A DNA stretch of 64,000 bases from Halobaculum saliterrae (GCF_009831625.1 NZ_WUUS01000010.1:107906-171905), one strand, 5' to 3'; counted from the first letter of the stretch, positions 41,629 through 50,661 are shown. Numbers and translations: made by a program. The notes: generated by a model not told the origin, from the letters alone.

Positions 41629-42714
41629 ATGGATCTGGACGAACTACGCTCGGTACAATCGAAGGAGCGCACGAAGGACAGCCTCCAACACCTGCGCGAC
41701 TCCTTCTACGAGGACGTGGCCGCGTACATCGCCGAGCGCAAGCGTCAGCGCGACGAGCGCGCCGCGAGCGTCGACCAACCGTTCTCCGACAAACAGGTCC
41801 GCAAGCTCTCCAACGAGATCGAGACCGCCGAGGAGGTCGTCGAGTCGCTGTACGAGCGCCGAGTCGGCAAGGTGGTCAAGCTCGCCTCGTTCGCCGCCGC
41901 GGGCGCGCCCACCGACACCGACGGCATGACCGTACAGGAGGCGGAGCTGTTCGAGGACCTGGTCGTCCGGATCGAGCAGAACAAGAGCCGCGTCCTCGAC
42001 GTGCTGGAGGGCGGCGCCGACGTGGACCTCGCGGGCGACGAGGCCGACGCGGCGGCCGCGGCGACGGCCCCCACCGAGGCCACGGCGACGGCCGCCCCCG
42101 CCGGCGAACCCGAGTCGACGACACCGGAGGGCGGGGAGGCGTCGGCCGCGGAAACCCCCGAACCCGCCCCGCCGGAGCGGGGGGCTGAGGCCGACCCGAC
42201 GACCGACGCGAGCGACGCCGGTGGCGGGCCCCCCGGCGGCGGGGGCGACGCGGCCGACGGGAGCGGCGTCCTCGCGGACGCGATGGGCGGCGACGGATCG
42301 ACCGCGACCGACTCGGCGACCAGGTCGACGACCGAGGCGCAGTCGGCGGCGGCCGCCGATGCCGGGTCGACGGGAGCCGGAGAGGCCGAGTCGCACGCCG
42401 GATCGACGGGCGATCCCGACGCGCCCCCCGAGGAGTTCGTCCCAGGATCCGAACCGGACCGGGCGGGCGGCGCGAACACGGATTCCACCGACGCCACCGA
42501 GTCCACCGCGTCCACGGCTCCCGCCGCCGGCGGAGGGTCGGAGACGTCGGCCGACGCCGCCGACCGCCGGACGGTTCGGATCACCCGCGACGTTGGACAG
42601 ATACTCGGCGTCGACGAGCGCGAGTACGAGCTCGCGAACGACGACGTGGTGACGCTGCCCACGGAGAACGCCGACCCCCTCGTCGAGCGGGACGCTGCCG
42701 AACCGATCGAGTGA
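41629..42714 (+). CDS. gins15: GINS complex subunit (Gins15/51-type)
   Basis: 361 residues. Residues 1-120 match the GINS A-domain (MDLDELRSVQSKERTKDSLQ, RKLSNEIETAEEVVESLYERRVGKVVKLAS, TVQEAELFEDLVVRI). A low-complexity Ala/Gly/Asp/Thr linker of roughly 180 residues follows. The C-terminal B-domain is short (RRTVRITRDVGQILGVDERE). GINS links MCM helicase to other replication proteins. The linker is far longer than in non-halophilic archaea and is probably disordered. Located 21 nt after priS, so co-expressed with primase. Confidence 0.88.
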   Translation: MDLDELRSVQSKERTKDSLQHLRDSFYEDVAAYIAERKRQRDERAASVDQPFSDKQVRKLSNEIETAEEVVESLYERRVGKVVKLASFAAAGAPTDTDGMTVQEAELFEDLVVRIEQNKSRVLDVLEGGADVDLAGDEADAAAAATAPTEATATAAPAGEPESTTPEGGEASAAETPEPAPPERGAEADPTTDASDAGGGPPGGGGDAADGSGVLADAMGGDGSTATDSATRSTTEAQSAAAADAGSTGAGEAESHAGSTGDPDAPPEEFVPGSEPDRAGGANTDSTDATESTASTAPAAGGGSETSADAADRRTVRITRDVGQILGVDEREYELANDDVVTLPTENADPLVERDAAEPIE

Positions 42715-42817
42715 TCCCGGCGGCGACTCGCTCGTCGCCGACGCCGTCTCTCCCGTCGCCGGCGAATCCGACATCGACACCGACACCGCTTTTCGTCCCG
42801 CCGTCCGATCGACGCCC

Positions 42818-43294
42818 ATGCTCGACACCGGCACGGACGCGCCCGCCTTCTCGCTTCCCGACCACGTCGGTCGCGAGGTCTCGCTCGCGGAGTTCGAGGG
42901 ACGACGCGTCGTTCTGTACTTCTACCCCCGAGCCGACACCCCCGGGTGCACGACCGAGGCGTGCGGGTTCCGCGACGCCTACGACGAGTTCGAGGAGCGC
43001 GACGCGGCGATCCTCGGCGTGAGCGACGACCCCGTCGAGGACCTGGAGGCGTTCGCCCGGAAGCACGACCTCCCGTTCCCGCTGTTGTCCGACGAGGACG
43101 GCTCCGTCTCCGACGCGTACGACTCCTACGGCGAGAAGAACGTCTTCGGAAACGAGGTCGAGGGCGTGTTCCGCAACACGTACCTCATCGGTCCCGACGG
43201 TCGGATCGAGCGCGTCTACGAGGGCGTCTCGCCCGAGGACCACGCCGAGGAGCTGTTGGCGGACATCGACGAGCTGCGTGAAGCTGACTCGTAG
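42818..43294 (+). CDS. bcp: peroxiredoxin (BCP/PrxQ type)
   Basis: 158 residues. The thioredoxin fold with peroxidatic Cys44 and resolving Cys49 (RADTPGCTTEACGFRD, the C-x4-C spacing of PrxQ/BCP) reduces peroxides using thioredoxin-type donors. FEGRRVVLYFYP and LLSDEDGSVSDAYDSYGEKN are the usual family segments. It lies about 100 bp after the GINS gene and is convergent with the EamA transporter gene. Confidence 0.92.
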   Translation: MLDTGTDAPAFSLPDHVGREVSLAEFEGRRVVLYFYPRADTPGCTTEACGFRDAYDEFEERDAAILGVSDDPVEDLEAFARKHDLPFPLLSDEDGSVSDAYDSYGEKNVFGNEVEGVFRNTYLIGPDGRIERVYEGVSPEDHAEELLADIDELREADS

Positions 43295-43392
43295 GCTCGA
43301 CTCGATACCACACCGTTCGACTCGGCGTCACCTCACCGCTCGACTCGCATCCCCGCCGCACGTCGATTCACTCCCGAGAACTGTCGCCTCCG

Positions 43393-44304
43393 TCACCAGC
43401 GGTGCCCGCGGAGTTCCCGGCGGATCGCCTCGCGTTTCACGAGCACGAAGCCGGCGACGACCACGACGAACCCGACCACGGTCAGCAGCGTGACCGGTTC
43501 CGAGAGGAGGACCGCGCCCGCGATCGTCGCGACGATCGGAACGACGTAGCTCACGAGGTTGATCTCGAAGGGACCGAGCAGATCGAGCAGCCCGAAGTAG
43601 ATCGCGTAGCCGATCGCCGAGGCGAACACGCCGAGGAACGCCAACGAGAACACCACGGACGGCGACAGCTCCGTCGGAAGGGCCTGTGGTTCGCCCGCGG
43701 CGACGCTGAGGGCGTGCAGGACGACGGCGCCGAGGGCCATCCCCCACGCCGTGCGCGGCAGCGCCTCCGACTCCGGTTCCAGCCAACGAGTGGCGACGCT
43801 CCCGAAGGAGACGGCGACGGCGGCGACGAACACCAGCGCGACGCCGATCGTCGTGTCGCCGCCGAGGTTCGACGGCGACGGCTGGGCGACCAGTCCGACG
43901 CCGAGGACGCCGAGCAGCACGCCGACGTAGCCGCGGGCGTCGAGGCTTCCCTCGTCGAGAAGCCACACGGTGAAGAACGTCGTCAGGATGGGGTTGAGGC
44001 TGTAGACGATCGAGGCGATCCCGCCGGTCGTGTACCGCTGGCCGTACGCGAGGAAGGCGATGTTGGCGACGACGAACAGCAGCGCCGCGACGGCGACCGC
44101 GCCGAGGTCGGTCCGAGAGCGCGGGACCGGCTCCTCGGCGCGCCACCCGACGTACGCCAGCGCGACGAGCGCCCCGACGTCGAACCGGTAGGCGCCGAGC
44201 AGCAGCGGGCGGAGCTCGGTCAGTCCGACCTCGATGGCCGGGAAGCTGCCGCCCCAGCAGATCCCGAGCGCGAGAAACAGCGCCCCGTTCCGGACGGTAC
44301 TCAC
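43393..44304 (-). CDS. EamA/DMT-superfamily transporter
   Basis: 303 residues with about 10 transmembrane segments and two EamA repeats (GICWGGSFPAIEVGL in the first, TAWGMALGAVVL to the end in the second, with IASIVYSLNPILTTFFTVWLLDE between). Drug/metabolite transporters of this kind export amino acids, nucleosides or other small molecules; no substrate can be predicted. A Lys/Arg-rich cytoplasmic tail (VKREAIRRELRGHRW) ends the protein. Monocistronic. Confidence 0.87.
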   Translation of the reverse strand: MSTVRNGALFLALGICWGGSFPAIEVGLTELRPLLLGAYRFDVGALVALAYVGWRAEEPVPRSRTDLGAVAVAALLFVVANIAFLAYGQRYTTGGIASIVYSLNPILTTFFTVWLLDEGSLDARGYVGVLLGVLGVGLVAQPSPSNLGGDTTIGVALVFVAAVAVSFGSVATRWLEPESEALPRTAWGMALGAVVLHALSVAAGEPQALPTELSPSVVFSLAFLGVFASAIGYAIYFGLLDLLGPFEINLVSYVVPIVATIAGAVLLSEPVTLLTVVGFVVVVAGFVLVKREAIRRELRGHRW

Positions 44305-44455
44305 GGAAGACTCACAGGTGCGTGGGCGGTCGGGACGGACTTCGGCGTTTCCGTTTCGGACGGAACGACCGGATCGCGGCCCGCCAGCGACGCGAGTCGC
44401 CGACGCGTCCTCTCCGGTCCTCGTCCGTCGAGGACACGGCCCCGAGTCGGGGGCG

Positions 44456-45505
44456 TCAGTAGCCCCGGGTGATGAGGTAGTCGGCCAGGTCGGCGAGCAG
44501 GTCGCTCGCCGGGCCCTCCGGGAGCACGGTCAGGCGCTCCTTCGACCGTTCGGTGAGGTCCTCGGCCATCTCGCGGGCGTAGTCGATCGATCCGGCGTCG
44601 TCCAGCGTCGACACCGCCTCGTCGACGGCCGCCTCGCTCACCTCCGCGGGGGTCTCGGCGCTCACGAGCCCGTCCACGTCGACGCCCTGCTGGCGCGCGT
44701 GGAGCGTGATGAGCGTCTCCTTCCCCTCGACGAGGTCGGAGCCGCGCTGTTTGCCCAGCTTCTCGGAGGGGACCGTGAGATCGAGCACGTCGTCCTGGAT
44801 CTGGAACGCGCGCCCGGAGTCGACGCCGTACTGGTACAGCGCCTCCACGGTCTCGTCGTCCGCCCCCATGAGTACCGCCGGGATGGCCGCCGACGCGCCG
44901 TACAGCACGGCCGTCTTCAACTCGACCATCTCCAGGTACTCCTCGGGCGTCACGTCGTCGCGGCTCTCGAACTCCACGTCGAGCGACTGTCCCTCACAGA
45001 TCCGGGTACACGCGGACGCGAGTCGGTTGACCGCCTCGACCGTGTTCGCCGGATCCGCGCCGGTGTCGGAGAGCAGTTCGAACGCCTTCGCGTACAGCGT
45101 GTCGCCGGCGAGGATCGCCGTCTCAGTGTCGTACGCGCGGTGGACCGCCGGCTCGCCGCGCCGGAGGTCGTCGTCGTCCATGATGTCGTCGTGGATCAGG
45201 GTGAACGACTGGATCACCTCGACGCTGACGGCCGTGCGCATGAGGTCGAACGGCTCGCCGTCGAGCGCCGGGAACGATCGGTAGTCCGTCGTCGCGTCGG
45301 CGTCGATCTCCGCGAGCGCCTCGGCCACGAGCAGCGCCGCCGTCGGCCGGAGGCGCTTGCCGCCCGCCTCGAGGATGTACCGGCTGGCCTCGTACAGTCG
45401 TTGCGGCTCGGCCATCGGGAGGTCCTCGTCGATGGCGTCGTTGACGCGGTCGCGGCGCTGGCGGACCGCCGCGAGCACCCGATCGGCCGTCGCGTCCTGC
45501 GTCAT
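44456..45505 (-). CDS. idsA: polyprenyl diphosphate synthase (GGPP-type)
   Basis: 349 residues. The first aspartate-rich motif is HDDIMDDDDLRRG (FARM region) and the second QIQDDVLDL; GGKRLRPTAALLVAEAL and LKTAVLYG are also typical. It condenses IPP with allylic diphosphates to geranylgeranyl (possibly farnesylgeranyl) diphosphate for archaeal membrane lipids. The RNase J gene stops 2 nt upstream, so the two genes are co-transcribed, a pairing that is common in haloarchaea. Chain length cannot be read reliably. Confidence 0.92.
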   Translation of the reverse strand: MTQDATADRVLAAVRQRRDRVNDAIDEDLPMAEPQRLYEASRYILEAGGKRLRPTAALLVAEALAEIDADATTDYRSFPALDGEPFDLMRTAVSVEVIQSFTLIHDDIMDDDDLRRGEPAVHRAYDTETAILAGDTLYAKAFELLSDTGADPANTVEAVNRLASACTRICEGQSLDVEFESRDDVTPEEYLEMVELKTAVLYGASAAIPAVLMGADDETVEALYQYGVDSGRAFQIQDDVLDLTVPSEKLGKQRGSDLVEGKETLITLHARQQGVDVDGLVSAETPAEVSEAAVDEAVSTLDDAGSIDYAREMAEDLTERSKERLTVLPEGPASDLLADLADYLITRGY

Positions 45506-45507
45506 CG

Positions 45508-46860
45508 TTACTCCGTCAGCTGGATCATGTTCCCGTTCTCCGTGACGTGGAGGTCACGCCCCAGCTTGTATCCCTTCCGTCTCGCGAGATCGACGTAGGG
45601 CGCGAAGCCCTTCATGTCCTGGTGGGCGGGGATGACGTGCTGGGGCTCCAGCGCGTCGAGCATCTCGTAGTGCCCCTCCTCGCGGAGGTGGCCCGACACG
45701 TGGATGTCGTCGTAGATGCGCGCGCCCTGCATCTTCAGGAGGCGCTCGGACTGGTAGCGCTGCCCCTCGTTCGTCGGCTCCGGGATGACCCGGGCCGAGA
45801 AGACGACCTTGTCGCCGTCGTCCAGTTCGTACGGGGTCTCGCCGCGACCCATGCGGGTGAGCATCGCGCGCGGCTCGCCCTGATGACCCGTGACGATGGG
45901 GAGGTAGTTCTCCTTGCCCTCCTGCATGATCCGCTTGAACGTGCGGTCGACGGACTTCCGGTGGCCGTACATCCCGAGGTCGTCCGGGAAGTCGACGAAG
46001 TCCAGTCGCTCCGCGGTCCCGCTGTACTTCTCCATCGACCGCCCGAGGAGCACGGGCTCGCGGCCCATCTCCTGGGCGAACTCGACGAGCGAGGAGACCC
46101 GCGAGACGTGCGAGGAGAACGTCGTGGCGACGATCCCGCCGTCGTAGTCCTCCATGCTCATCAGGGTGTCCTTGACGTGGTTCCGGGCGTGCGACTCGGA
46201 GGGCGTGCGGCCCTTCCGACCCGCGTTGGTGCAGTCCTCGATGTAACAGAGGACACCGTTGCCCTCCCGGCCGATCTCTCGGAACCGCTCCATGTCGATC
46301 GGGTCCTCGAGGACGGGCGAGTGGTCCATGCGCTTGTCGAGGCCGTAGACGACCGCGCCCTCGGGCGTGTGGAGGACCGGGTTGATCGCGTCGATGATCG
46401 AGTGGGTGACGTGAACGAACTCCAGTTCGACGTTCCCCGAGTCGCCGATGGACATCGTCTCGCCGGCCTCCATCTTGACCAGGTCGTTGTCGACGTTGAA
46501 CTTGTTCTCGCTCTTGACCTGCTGTTTGACCAGCTCGATCGTGAACGGCGCCGAGACGATGGGCGCGTCGTATCGGTGGGCCAGCTTCGAGAGGGCGCCG
46601 ATGTGGTCGAGGTGGCCGTGGGTCGGCACGATGGCCTGCACGTCGCCCTCCATGTCGCTCATGATCCGGTCATCCGGAATGGCGCCCATGTCGATGAGGT
46701 CCAAGCTGTGCATCTTCTCCGTCTCGACGTTGTCGTGGATCAGGACCTGACTCAGGTTGAGCCCCATGTCGAACACGACGATGTCGTCCCCTGCGCGAAC
46801 TGCCGTCATCTGGCGACCGACTTCCTCGTAGCCGCCGATTGTTGCGATTTCTACTTCCAT
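45508..46860 (-). CDS. rnj: ribonuclease J
   Basis: 450 residues. A metallo-beta-lactamase/beta-CASP nuclease with [12 protein letters not shown] as the zinc motif, [21 protein letters not shown] and the beta-CASP signatures ([48 protein letters not shown]). Archaeal RNase J is a 5'-3' exonuclease in RNA maturation and turnover. It is upstream of idsA with a 2-nt gap. The upstream region contains two strong hairpins that could be part of a structured leader. Confidence 0.94.
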   Translation of the reverse strand: MEVEIATIGGYEEVGRQMTAVRAGDDIVVFDMGLNLSQVLIHDNVETEKMHSLDLIDMGAIPDDRIMSDMEGDVQAIVPTHGHLDHIGALSKLAHRYDAPIVSAPFTIELVKQQVKSENKFNVDNDLVKMEAGETMSIGDSGNVELEFVHVTHSIIDAINPVLHTPEGAVVYGLDKRMDHSPVLEDPIDMERFREIGREGNGVLCYIEDCTNAGRKGRTPSESHARNHVKDTLMSMEDYDGGIVATTFSSHVSRVSSLVEFAQEMGREPVLLGRSMEKYSGTAERLDFVDFPDDLGMYGHRKSVDRTFKRIMQEGKENYLPIVTGHQGEPRAMLTRMGRGETPYELDDGDKVVFSARVIPEPTNEGQRYQSERLLKMQGARIYDDIHVSGHLREEGHYEMLDALEPQHVIPAHQDMKGFAPYVDLARRKGYKLGRDLHVTENGNMIQLTE

Positions 46861-47180
46861 TGTGTTTCGGTGTCTGCGTTGCGAGCGTGAATCCCGCGCG
46901 TCACGCGCGGCCGATGCTCGTACGGAAAGCCCCGGTACGGGTCGCTGTGGACCCCGGCGTCTTACAGCGCGTCGGTCCGCATCCCGCTATACGGGGTGGT
47001 CCCCGTACTTACCCGCGGGCTCTGATACCTGCACAGTACAGGCCCGGTGGTAAAACTGCTCGGGTTCGATGCACGCACGTGACAACGATCCTCATGGAGA
47101 CATCCCTGCCGGCGATCAGTGTCGCGACCCGAGCGGGCGCGTCCGGTACGCTTAAACCCGAATCCGCCGACGGACCGAAC
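46861..47180. promoter_or_regulatory. 320-bp rnj/lsm intergenic region with two hairpins
   Basis: No gene is visible. Hairpin A is CCGCGCG-TCA-CGCGCGG (46894-46910), about 34-50 nt before the rnj ATG. Hairpin B is TACGGGG-TGGT-CCCCGTA (46990-47007). TATA-like stretches on the minus strand near 46980-46990 (CGTATAGC) or 47006-47016 (GGTAAGTAC) would put one or both hairpins in the rnj leader. Towards lsm, CTTAAA (47151-47156) lies 25 nt before the ATG. Confidence 0.45.
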
Positions 47181-47396
47181 ATGACTGGCCGCCCGCTCGA
47201 CGTACTCGAGGAGACCCTGGACACGCCGGTGACGGTTCACCTCAAGGACGGCACCGCCCACTTCGGCGTGCTCGCCGGCTACGATCAGCACATGAACGTC
47301 GTGCTCGATCCCACGGAACTGGAGGGATCGACCGACGACGAGGTCGAAGACACAACGATTATCCGTGGCGACAACGTCGTCTCGATCAACGTATGA
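47181..47396 (+). CDS. lsm1: archaeal LSm (Sm-like) RNA-binding protein
   Basis: 71 residues, one Sm fold: Sm1 motif ([29 protein letters not shown]) and Sm2 motif ([14 protein letters not shown]). It forms a heptameric ring that binds U-rich RNA and sRNAs. Start supported by CTTAAA 25 nt upstream. Its stop overlaps the ATG of rpl37e by 4 nt; the lsm-rpl37e pair is conserved in archaea. Confidence 0.95.
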   Translation: MTGRPLDVLEETLDTPVTVHLKDGTAHFGVLAGYDQHMNVVLDPTELEGSTDDEVEDTTIIRGDNVVSINV

Positions 47397-47569
47397 CCGG
47401 AGCCGGAACGCCGTCTCAGGGGAAGAAGAACAAGACGACGCACGTCAAGTGTCGACGCTGCGGCGAGAAGTCCTACCACGTGAAGAAGAAGAAGTGCTCC
47501 TCGTGCGGCTTCGGCAAGTCCGCCAAGCGGCGCGACTACGAGTGGCAGTCGAAGGCCGGCGACAACTGA
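47393..47569 (+). CDS. rpl37e: 50S ribosomal protein L37e
   Basis: 58 residues, too short for many gene finders. The zinc ribbon is C20-x2-C23 ([12 protein letters not shown]) and C35-x2-C38 (KCSSCGFG). It is basic, unlike most proteins here, as expected for an rRNA-binding protein. It begins inside the end of lsm (ATGA overlap), so the two are translationally coupled. Confidence 0.95.
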   Translation: MTGAGTPSQGKKNKTTHVKCRRCGEKSYHVKKKKCSSCGFGKSAKRRDYEWQSKAGDN

Positions 47570-47891
47570 CTGGCGTCTCCTCTCTCTCCTTCACAGGATC
47601 TCACGTCGATCAGCGGCGTCGCCGGACCGACGGAACCGGCCCTCCCCCCGCTATGCGATCGGGCCGTTGACCGCTGGCCGACGGGAAATGGAACCGGGCA
47701 CCCGGAGGACCGACTGCCGACCGATATCGTCTCAGGCCGTCCGACCTCGACCGGTCCGGACTGACCGATGGATCGACCCGAGGGGAGCGGATGGGCTGAT
47801 GTATTCAAATTCGTGAATACCTCCGTCTGTTCTCGTGGCGACCTACGCACGATAACGAGGGTTTTTGTGGAATCGGCCTCCAGTAGCGACC
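47570..47891. other. 322-bp gap between rpl37e and purF
   Basis: I see no gene here. A pyrimidine-rich CTCCTCTCTCTCCTTC-like stretch soon after the rpl37e stop may end that transcript. The second half holds the palindrome at 47801-47820 (separate entry) and the T-rich purF box TTTTTG (47862-47867), 25 nt before the purF ATG. Confidence 0.5.
47801..47820. promoter_or_regulatory. 20-bp inverted repeat upstream of purF (putative operator)
   Basis: GTATTCA, six bases, TGAATAC: a perfect 7+7 bp palindrome, one of very few AT-rich islands here. It ends 42 bp upstream of the purF TATA-like box and 72 bp before the ATG. It shares TATTC...GAATA arms with the palindrome before folD (11130-11149), whose arms are 2 nt closer. 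Confidence 0.5.
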
Positions 47892-49427
47892 ATGTCACAC
47901 GGCGACTCCGGGGACCGGGCGGCGCCGGTCACATCGCTCACCGAACCGCTCGGCGACGGCTCGCGTGAGCCGGCCCCCGTCGACGGCCCGACCGAGAAGT
48001 GCGGCGTCGTCGGCATCGCGCTCGAGGACCGCGACGCCGCGCGGCCGCTGTACTACTCGCTGTACGCGCTCCAGCATCGCGGGCAGGACTCCGCCGGGAT
48101 CGCCACCCACGACGGCTTCCAGCAGCACAATCACATCGAGATGGGCCTCGTCGGCGACGCCTTCACGCAGTCGGATCTGGACGACCTCGCCGGGTCCGCA
48201 GGGATCGGCCACGTTCGCTACCCGACGGCCGGAGGCGTCAACGCCCGATGCGCCCAGCCGTTCTCGGTGTCGTTCAAGTCCGGGGCGCTCGGGCTCGCGC
48301 ACAACGGAAACCTCGTCAACGCCGACGACATCCGCGACGAACTCGCCTCCTCCGGGCACGCGTTCACCTCCGAGGGGGACACCGAGGTCATCGCACACGA
48401 CCTCGCGCGCAACCTGCTGGAGTCGGACCTGATCCGGGCCGTCAAGCGGACGATGAGTCGGATCCACGGCTCGTACTCGCTCACGGTGATGCACGACGAC
48501 ACCGTCATCGGCGTGCGCGACCCGGGTGGGAACCGTCCGCTGTGCATCGGTGAACTGGAGGACGGCTACGTCATCGCCAGCGAGTCGGCGGCGATAGACA
48601 CGCTCGACGGCGAGCTGGTCCGCGACGTGCGCCCGGGCGAGCTCGTCGTCCTCGACGGCGACGGAAGCGGCTTCGACTCGTATCAGCTGTTCGAGGCCGA
48701 CAACACCGCCCACTGCTTCTTCGAACACGTCTACTTCGCGCGTCCGGACTCCGTCATCGACGACACGCTCGTGTACGAGGCTCGACGGAGCCTGGGGCGG
48801 GCGCTGTGGGACGAGGCCGGCGTCGATTCGGACGTGGTGATGCCCGTCCCCGACTCGGGACGCGCGTTCGCCTCCGGGTACGCCGACGCCGCAGGGGAGG
48901 ACGGCGCAGACGTGGAGTTCGCGGAGGGGTTGATGAAGAACCGGTACGTCGGCCGGACGTTCATCATGCCGACGCAGGACGAGCGCGAGCGGGCGGTGCG
49001 ACTCAAGCTGAACCCGATCCGGTCGACCGTCGAGGGGAAGTCCGTCACCCTGATCGACGACTCGATCGTGCGTGGAACCACCTCGACGCAGCTCGTCCAG
49101 TTGCTCCGGGACGCCGGCGCCGAGGAGGTTCACGTCCGCATCGGCGCGCCCGCGATCATCGCGCCGTGTTACATGGGGATCGACATGGCGACCCGCGAGG
49201 AGCTCATCGCCGCGGACCGATCGGTCGAGGAGGTCCGCGAGGAGATCGGCGCCGACTCCCTCTCGTACCTCTCGGTCGACGCCGTCGCCGGCGCGCTGTC
49301 GTCGACGAAGGCGGACCTGTGTCTCGGCTGCGTCACCGGGGAGTACCCGTACGATATCGACGGCGAGGCGGCCGACCGCGAGGTGAGCCGGCCGACGGTG
49401 GGGGAGCCGTCGCCCGCCGACGACTGA
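47892..49427 (+). CDS. purF: amidophosphoribosyltransferase (first step of purine synthesis)
   Basis: 511 residues. The N-terminal nucleophile is C37 in KCGVVGIAL, so a 36-residue propeptide must be removed. LQHRGQDSAGIA and HVRYPTAGG belong to the glutaminase; VTLIDDSIVRGTTS is the PRPP-binding loop. A C-terminal CxxGC-type Cys pair (LCLGCVTGEYPYDI) and the Cys in APCYMG could bind an Fe-S cluster, as in some PurFs. It transfers ammonia from glutamine to PRPP. The palindrome at 47801-47820 lies upstream of its promoter. Confidence 0.96.
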   Translation: MSHGDSGDRAAPVTSLTEPLGDGSREPAPVDGPTEKCGVVGIALEDRDAARPLYYSLYALQHRGQDSAGIATHDGFQQHNHIEMGLVGDAFTQSDLDDLAGSAGIGHVRYPTAGGVNARCAQPFSVSFKSGALGLAHNGNLVNADDIRDELASSGHAFTSEGDTEVIAHDLARNLLESDLIRAVKRTMSRIHGSYSLTVMHDDTVIGVRDPGGNRPLCIGELEDGYVIASESAAIDTLDGELVRDVRPGELVVLDGDGSGFDSYQLFEADNTAHCFFEHVYFARPDSVIDDTLVYEARRSLGRALWDEAGVDSDVVMPVPDSGRAFASGYADAAGEDGADVEFAEGLMKNRYVGRTFIMPTQDERERAVRLKLNPIRSTVEGKSVTLIDDSIVRGTTSTQLVQLLRDAGAEEVHVRIGAPAIIAPCYMGIDMATREELIAADRSVEEVREEIGADSLSYLSVDAVAGALSSTKADLCLGCVTGEYPYDIDGEAADREVSRPTVGEPSPADD

Positions 49428-49596
49428 CGCGAGGACGAGCGTTCTGGCGAACAGGCGACACACGCTCCGCCCGCGGACCGTCGTGTCGCACACCCGCCGT
49501 CGGTCCGCGGCGACGCTCACCGCATCGACGGTGTTGGTCCCGGTACCGCATTTCAAGCTTCGGTCCTCGCGAGCAACGGTTCCGCGGCGGGGACCC

Positions 49597-50190
49597 TCAG
49601 TACACGAGATACAGGAGGACGTACACGACGACGCCGAGCGCGAAGGAGACGAGCCACAGCGCGGCCGCGACCCGGCCGATCCGACCGTGTGCGGTCTCGA
49701 ACAGGTCGGCGATCGGCCGCGTCGTCGCGAGCGTCAGCACGTACACGACGAGCGGGACGCAGACGATAGCGAGGAGAATGTGCACGGCGAGCACCGGGAG
49801 GTAGACGAACCGCTCGACGGCCGCCGGTCCGCCGAAGTCGGTCGTTCCCAGGAGGGCGAGCCGGTAGAGGTACATCGCGAGGAACGCGGCGAACAGCCCG
49901 GTCGAGGTGGCCATGTACCGTCGATGGGTCTCGAAGTCGCGTGCACGTGCCGCCCGAACGCCCAGCGTGATCGTGACGATCGCCGCAAGCGAGACCGCGG
50001 CGTTGGCCGTCGGGATCGCTTCGAGTACCGCCGACGGCGCGCGTGGGAGAACGGTCGAGGGAACGACCCCGCCGACGACCGCGAACACGAGACCGAGGGC
50101 GACCGCCGAGAGGGCCCCGGCGACGCCGAGGCTGTGCTCGCGCGCGAACCTGGAGACACGACCACCGGACGACGTACCGTCCATACTCAT
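49597..50190 (-). CDS. DUF420 membrane protein
   Basis: 197 residues with six hydrophobic segments; after a short Ser/Gly N-terminus they carry the DUF420 pattern (THRRYMATSTGLFAAFLAMYLYRLALLG, VERFVYLPVLAVHILLAIV and HGRIGRVAAALWLVSFALGV). Members often accompany cytochrome oxidase assembly genes, and His residues inside spans may bind heme or metal; no oxidase genes are near here. The box CTTTGG (minus strand, 50214-50219) is 24 nt before the ATG. Convergent with purF (169-bp gap without visible gene). Confidence 0.82.
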   Translation of the reverse strand: MSMDGTSSGGRVSRFAREHSLGVAGALSAVALGLVFAVVGGVVPSTVLPRAPSAVLEAIPTANAAVSLAAIVTITLGVRAARARDFETHRRYMATSTGLFAAFLAMYLYRLALLGTTDFGGPAAVERFVYLPVLAVHILLAIVCVPLVVYVLTLATTRPIADLFETAHGRIGRVAAALWLVSFALGVVVYVLLYLVY

Positions 50191-50389
50191 CGTCGGGTGG
50201 AACGAACGCGGAGACCAAAGCCGTTGTCTGATCGGTGTGCCCGGGCGGTCCCCTCGACGGCGTAACGAGACATCTCGTATCTGAATATTCAACCAGATAT
50301 GTGTGTTCGACCCTCCGATATTTTGGTACTCGATCGGAGAGTAGAATGTATAACAGAGTTTAAGCGGTACTACTGTAATATCTTGAATA
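50191..50389. promoter_or_regulatory. divergent intergenic region with two palindromes
   Basis: Between the DUF420 gene and the 46-residue zinc protein. Palindrome 1: TATCTG (50278-50283), 10 bp, CAGATA (50294-50299). Palindrome 2: CTCCGAT (50313-50319), 13 bp, ATCGGAG (50333-50339), ending 20 bp before the TTTAAG box (50359-50364) of the zinc protein gene. The region from 50275 to 50390 is clearly richer in A+T than its surroundings. Confidence 0.5.
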
Positions 50390-50530
50390 ATGAGTCTCGG
50401 GCAGTCATCGAACGGCGGAGGGGTGGTGTGTCGCGTCCTCGGACACGCGTGGGAAGCGACGGAGATGCGAGTCACCCACGGACGGGTGGTCTGTCGGCGC
50501 TGCGGCGTCGCCGAGTGGCGTCAGAACTGA
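50390..50530 (+). CDS. 46-residue putative zinc-binding micro-protein
   Basis: A short ORF with a His-Cys-type ribbon: VVCRVLGHAWEA near residues 13-23 and VVCRRCGVAEW near residues 34-44. Such 'C...GH.W...C..CG' micro-proteins recur in haloarchaeal genomes. A TTTAAG box lies 26 nt before the ATG, fitting a leaderless start. The ORF ends before the tRNA promoter. No function is known. Confidence is limited by its length. Confidence 0.6.
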   Translation: MSLGQSSNGGGVVCRVLGHAWEATEMRVTHGRVVCRRCGVAEWRQN

Positions 50531-50661
50531 CCGAACGCTCCGAACGAGCTCCGCCGTGACCCGTCGTCGCGGCCGTATGCGATCCACCACCGCGGACTCG
50601 TCCGAATGGAAAGCCCTTTATCGATAACCGGGGTACTACGGCATGCGTACTGACGCACGAT

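Noticed and set aside
43295..43392. Repeated GTTCGACTCG-like elements between the peroxiredoxin and EamA genes
   Set aside because: Short, imperfect and made of common dinucleotides; no hairpin or phase that would mark a regulatory element.
14944..50294. The 11-mer AATATTCAACC occurs at 14944-14954 (before tbsP) and 50284-50294 (before the 46-residue gene)
   Set aside because: The first copy overlaps a TATA-like box and the two positions relative to genes differ; a single 11-mer match in AT-rich spots is weak evidence of a shared operator.
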